Source: Chrysomallon squamiferum
Taxonomy: Eukaryota > Mollusca > Gastropoda > Neomphalida > Peltospiridae
Length of the DNA: 10,000 bases
Direction: 5' to 3'
Assembly (NCBI GenBank): GCA_012295275.1
Contig: CM022669.1
Location: 18,711,091-18,721,090 of the forward strand
The translations under genes and the position numbers were made by a program. Below are positions 7,141 through 10,000 of this stretch, piece by piece. Under the pieces are notes generated by a model. The model searched no databases. It was given only the letters and a program-made list of their open reading frames with translations, and was not told the origin of the DNA. Within the stretch, counting starts at the first letter, position 1, and each line of letters starts with the position of its first letter.

Positions 7141-7292
7141 TTCAGAAACGGGCTAGATCAGCAGTAACATGTTTAACAAAAGCCACCACATGTGATTTTG
7201 CTGCAGGAAATCTGCTGGAGAAATTCGCCTGCTTTGTGTGTCTTGCAGGGAACGTAGGAGAAAATTCTCTGTGGATATGAAAACGTATCTTT
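7141..7292. other. Unique spacer with acceptor-like CAG sites
   Basis: Two pyrimidine-rich tracts end in GCAG, at about 7196-7206 and 7236-7249, and resemble 3' splice sites. The Thr-rich frame downstream is separated from both by an in-frame TGA at 7278-7280. They therefore do not define an exon carrying that frame. Confidence 0.4.
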
Positions 7293-7596
7293 GATACTAA
7301 TACCACTACCACTACCACTACAACTACGACAAATAACTCCAGCACTACTAACACCACTACCACTACCATAACTACTACAACTACGACAAATAACTCCAGC
7401 ACTACTAACACCACTACCACTACCATAACTACTACAACTACGACAAATAACTCCAGCACTACTACTGCTACTACTATTACTACTGCTACTACTACTACTA
7501 CTACAACTACTACTACTACTACTACAACTACTACCACAACTTCAGTCACCAAGATTAATATTACTGCGATCACTATTTCCATTATTACTACTACTA

Positions 7597-7631
<35 letters not shown>

Positions 7632-8110
7632 GCTACTACTACTACTGCTACTATTACTACTACTCTTATAACTACTATTACCACTAATACTACAGCCTCC
7701 TGCACTATTACTACTGCTGCTGTCGCTATTACTTCTACTACACTTAACATTAATACTACCAATACTACTACAACTAACACATCTATTACTACCACCTCCA
7801 TTACTATTACTCCAATCACTATTACGACTCTACTACTACTACTGCTTCTACTACTACTGCAACTACTACTACAACGCACTCTACTATTACAACCGCTATA
7901 ATTACTGCTACCGGCATTACTAATACCACTACTACTATCAGTGTGTCTAATACTTTAGGCTATCACTACTTCAAATATTGAAGTACTACTACTACCTCTA
8001 TTACTACTTGTACTATCTTTGTTAATATTACTAATTTTACTACTACTATGCTACCACTACCGACAATACTACTACCACTGCTACTTACCATCATTACGTC
8101 TAATGCAATC
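7293..8110. repeat. (ACT)n-rich block of about 800 bp
   Basis: ACT triplets with ACC, ACA, ATT, AAT and GCT variants dominate. The triplet phase holds from 7296 to 7829 with no net shift, then moves by one base at about 7830. One plus-strand frame is open from 7281 to 7898 (206 codons), Thr-rich and mucin-like, but it has no start codon and follows a stop. The minus strand is also open at 7142-7879 as Val-rich sequence. Both follow from an ACT repeat having few stop codons. Confidence 0.92.
7321..7464. repeat. 57-bp tandem repeat, 2.5 copies
   Basis: Units 7321-7377 and 7378-7434 appear identical. A partial third unit at 7435-7464 covers the first 30 bases. The unit includes the unusual word ACGACAAATAACTCCAGC, so it is not a simple ACT run. 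Identity between units implies recent duplication or homogenisation. Confidence 0.9.
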
Positions 8111-8141
8111 ATTATAGCCTATCACTACTTCAAATACTGAA
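7908..8141. repeat. Imperfect tandem duplication at the ACT block edge
   Basis: Segment 7908-7982 resembles 8057-8141. Shared landmarks in order are CTACCG, ATTACTAATACCACT-like sequence, GTCTAAT, and TATCACTACTTCAAATA followed by TGAA. The offset grows from 149 to 159 bp because the second copy holds about 10 extra bases. Single-base differences show it is older than the 57-bp repeat. Confidence 0.7.
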
Positions 8142-8930
8142 CCTGCGATACTTGTTATTGTTACACTATCAAAAACTGCTGATATCTGATTCACACGCAG
8201 TTCTACAGCTGCATAAGATAAACACTTATCAAAACGTGTGACAAACTGAACACAGAGAGATATAAGACAATAGTGTGTGTGTTTTTTTTTTTCTTGCTTT
8301 CTCTAAACGGTGGGCTGGAAAGTGTGTCAGGCGATGTGTTGCCAAAACGAAGTAAGACTGTCGATAAATAACTGATCGTTTTAAGAGTAAAATCGTGTTT
8401 CCGACTCGAGTCTTTTGTCTACGTGTTATTACCCATCGATCTCGCGTCTGTACAACCGTTCATTGTCTGTCCGTAACAAGTGACCAAATAGGAAGTATTA
8501 GCTCCTGTCAATGGAGAGACTCTGGCGACGCTGAAAAGCTCTTTTCGTGCACAATTAGCACCGTCGTAAAGGTTTCACGTGGGAGGTTCCTCTCGTTCGC
8601 TTTTTTTTCGTTTTCGTTATTTTTGCTGGATGAATGCGTTTTGTGCGTGGTGGCGCAACACAGACACTGACTTCTGTTTAGTTTATCTTGTTTTCAGCTT
8701 GTTCTCTGTCTTGACAGTTTGAGTGCAGCGTTGTTGTAGCTGATGGTCGTGATGAAGGGAAGGAATAATAGTCCGTACGTCCATCATAAGCAGCGTGTAC
8801 GCATATACACACATACAGACACACATACATAATCTTTCTATCTCGAACGCACGCAAGGTTATGTTTGTAATGTATTCTTTCTCTGTTTCTTTTTCATACG
8901 TGTGCCTTTGACCCAAACATTCACACAGAT

Positions 8931-8935
<5 letters not shown>
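8142..8935. other. Unique sequence, no supported gene
   Basis: Mostly non-repetitive and comparatively CpG-containing at 8390-8600. It has T11 at 8282-8292 and a degenerate AC-rich patch at 8804-8830. The plus frame at 8395-8670 has 91 codons but opens on GTG and shows no domain. Its Phe/Ser/Leu-rich stretch near the end looks hydrophobic but follows a T-rich run. A regulatory element or an exon of an adjacent gene cannot be excluded. Confidence 0.5.

Positions 8936-9019
<84 letters not shown>
8936..9019. repeat. (CT)42 microsatellite
   Basis: A pure 84-bp CT run, the longest perfect dinucleotide array in the window. It is followed to about 9060 by a decayed CTCTTT/CTTT flank. Its purity suggests it is young and length-variable. 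The Arg-Glu and Ser-Leu repeat frames on the two strands are artefacts. Confidence 0.97.
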
Positions 9020-9024
<5 letters not shown>

Positions 9025-9060
9025 ATTCATCTCTCTCTTTCTTTCTCTCTCTTTGTTTGT

Positions 9061-9369
9061 TTATCTCTCTTTTTTCTCACATCAGTCTTAAAATATTTTT
9101 TTAATCACAATCTTCAAATTTTCTTATTCTTCATTTGCCATTATTTCTAGTTCTTATAGTAAATCTGAATAATACACAATGCTAAGATAATTAAAACTTC
9201 ATTCATATTTAATTATATTGATTTGTCGAAGATTTAAATTTGAGTTTTATAATTTTTTTGTTCATTTAAACATTATATACAAGCTAAGAATGGATTAAAA
9301 CAATGATCTAATGGATTTCGACATCTCATTCTTAATGTTTGTCAAAACAAAATCAAATCAAACTAGTAA

Positions 9370-9372
<3 letters not shown>
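9061..9372. other. Unique AT-rich spacer
   Basis: No repeat array, coding frame or RNA gene is seen between the CT and TG arrays. Confidence 0.65.

Positions 9373-9436
<64 letters not shown>
9373..9436. repeat. (TG)32 microsatellite
   Basis: A pure 64-bp TG run. Alternating purine-pyrimidine DNA of this length can adopt Z-DNA under supercoiling. It is purer than the other CA/TG arrays in the window. Confidence 0.97.
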
Positions 9437-9437
<1 letters not shown>

Positions 9438-9800
9438 TAAATTAAAGGTTAAATAACAATCAAATATATTGTATTATTTTTATCCTAATTTACAGTTTCT
9501 TTTATTATTCGGAGATAAATAAAATTATCCTTTAATTTGTGACATTATTATTATTATTGTTGTTGTTGTTGTTGTTGTTATTCTCGTTGTTGTTGTGTTA
9601 TTGTTGTTTTTATGTATTTTTTCACTACTGCTTTTCAAACATTATTGTTCAAATTAATATAATATCAGATATTTTCTGTATCATGTTTTGTTTTTAAAAC
9701 AATATTGTTGCTGTTGCTTTTTGTCCGAGGTTAGCTGAAAAAGAGTTTCCTTTAACACTTCATTAATTTTATAATAAGACTCTTTTCGTATCTCTGATAT
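9437..9800. other. AT-rich spacer with (ATT)n-(GTT)n
   Basis: An ATT run at 9544-9558 passes into GTT units at 9559-9580, and interrupted GTT continues to about 9605. The rest is unique AT-rich sequence without a supported gene. Confidence 0.75.
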
Positions 9801-9915
9801 TTGTATTTTATTTTATCATATTTTATTATATTATATTATATTTTATTTTATTTTATTTTATTTATTTTAATTTTTATATAATTTGATTTATTTATTTTGT
9901 GTTTATTATTATTAT
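9801..9915. repeat. (TTTTA)n pentanucleotide array and ATT edge
   Basis: TTTTA units with TTATA variants fill roughly 9804-9870, followed by TTTA units and a short ATT run at 9904-9915. The last 85 bases of the window are unique AT-rich sequence. Confidence 0.85.
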
Positions 9916-10000
9916 TTTGGCGGGGTTAAATATAGTTTACTTATATGTTTAGCAATTAATTTATTTTTGTCTAATAAGGTGAGGTAACTGAATAAAACAA

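Noticed and set aside
7196-7249. Two strong-looking splice acceptors before the Thr-rich frame
   Set aside because: An in-frame TGA at 7278-7280 separates them from the Thr-rich frame, so they cannot introduce an exon in that frame.
7142-7879. 245-codon minus-strand frame, the longest in the window
   Set aside because: It is the complement of the ACT block (poly-Val) plus about 50 non-repeat codons. It has no recognisable domain, and the opposite strand is also open.
8395-8670. 91-codon plus-strand frame in unique sequence
   Set aside because: It opens on GTG, which is not expected as an animal start codon. It has no recognisable domain and no splice-site support.
8683-9150. Arg-Glu repeat frame (minus) and Ser-Leu repeat frame (plus)
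   Set aside because: Both are direct translations of (CT)42; no independent coding evidence is present.
1-10000. CRISPR-like array, bacterial operon, phage or defence system
   Set aside because: The repeats are simple-sequence or degenerate tandem units without unique equal-length spacers. There are no prokaryotic gene signals; composition and texture are those of an animal intergenic or intronic region.

Overview
This window looks like non-coding DNA from an animal nuclear genome. It is AT-rich, and by hand tally about a third of it is simple-sequence repeat: (ATT)n, (ATTT)n, (GAT)n, (ACT)n, (CA)n/(TG)n, (CT)n, (GATA)n, (CAAA)n and homopolymer A/T. This style, with long compound di-, tri- and tetranucleotide arrays separated by short unique AT-rich stretches, is common in molluscs. 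A cephalopod or gastropod is my best guess, but it rests on repeat texture only and is weak. I see nothing bacterial: no operons, no ribosome-binding sites and no long ORF with a recognisable domain. I found no tRNA, rRNA, CRISPR array or intact transposase or reverse transcriptase.

Layout. 1-709 is mostly unique sequence with a short (AG)n and some AT-rich palindromes. 711-915 is a decayed (GAT)n block. 975-1290 holds CTGT, ATTT and ACTT arrays. 1591-1797 is a compound CA/AAT/AAG array. 2468-2967 carries (ATT)n and (AAT)n arrays in opposing orientation. 2968-3960 is mostly unique and relatively CpG-containing. 3961-4320 is a strongly strand-asymmetric G-rich, C-poor stretch. 4474-4660 is a degenerate repeat of about 70 bp. 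4684-5100 is A/T homopolymer-rich. 5153-5300 is one copy of a 148-bp dispersed element. 5404-6003 is a 600-bp ATT/GTT/TCA array with higher-order repetition. 6004-6400 is unique. 6401-6890 has T27, CAAA and TTTA/ATT arrays. 6993-7140 is the second copy of the 148-bp element. 7293-8141 is an ACT-rich block with 57-bp tandem units and a duplicated tail. 8142-8935 is unique. 8936-9060 is (CT)42 plus a decayed flank. 9373-9436 is (TG)32. The last 400 bp are AT-rich with ATT/GTT and TTTTA arrays.

Nearly all open frames here come from repeats that lack stop codons in one or more frames, giving poly-Ile, poly-Val, poly-Asp, poly-His, poly-Leu or poly-Ser. I call no gene with confidence. The most informative observations are four: the diverged but gap-free 148-bp repeat pair, the higher-order organisation of two triplet arrays, the G/C-skewed stretch, and the degenerate 70-bp repeat. 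I found no evidence of a new biological system.
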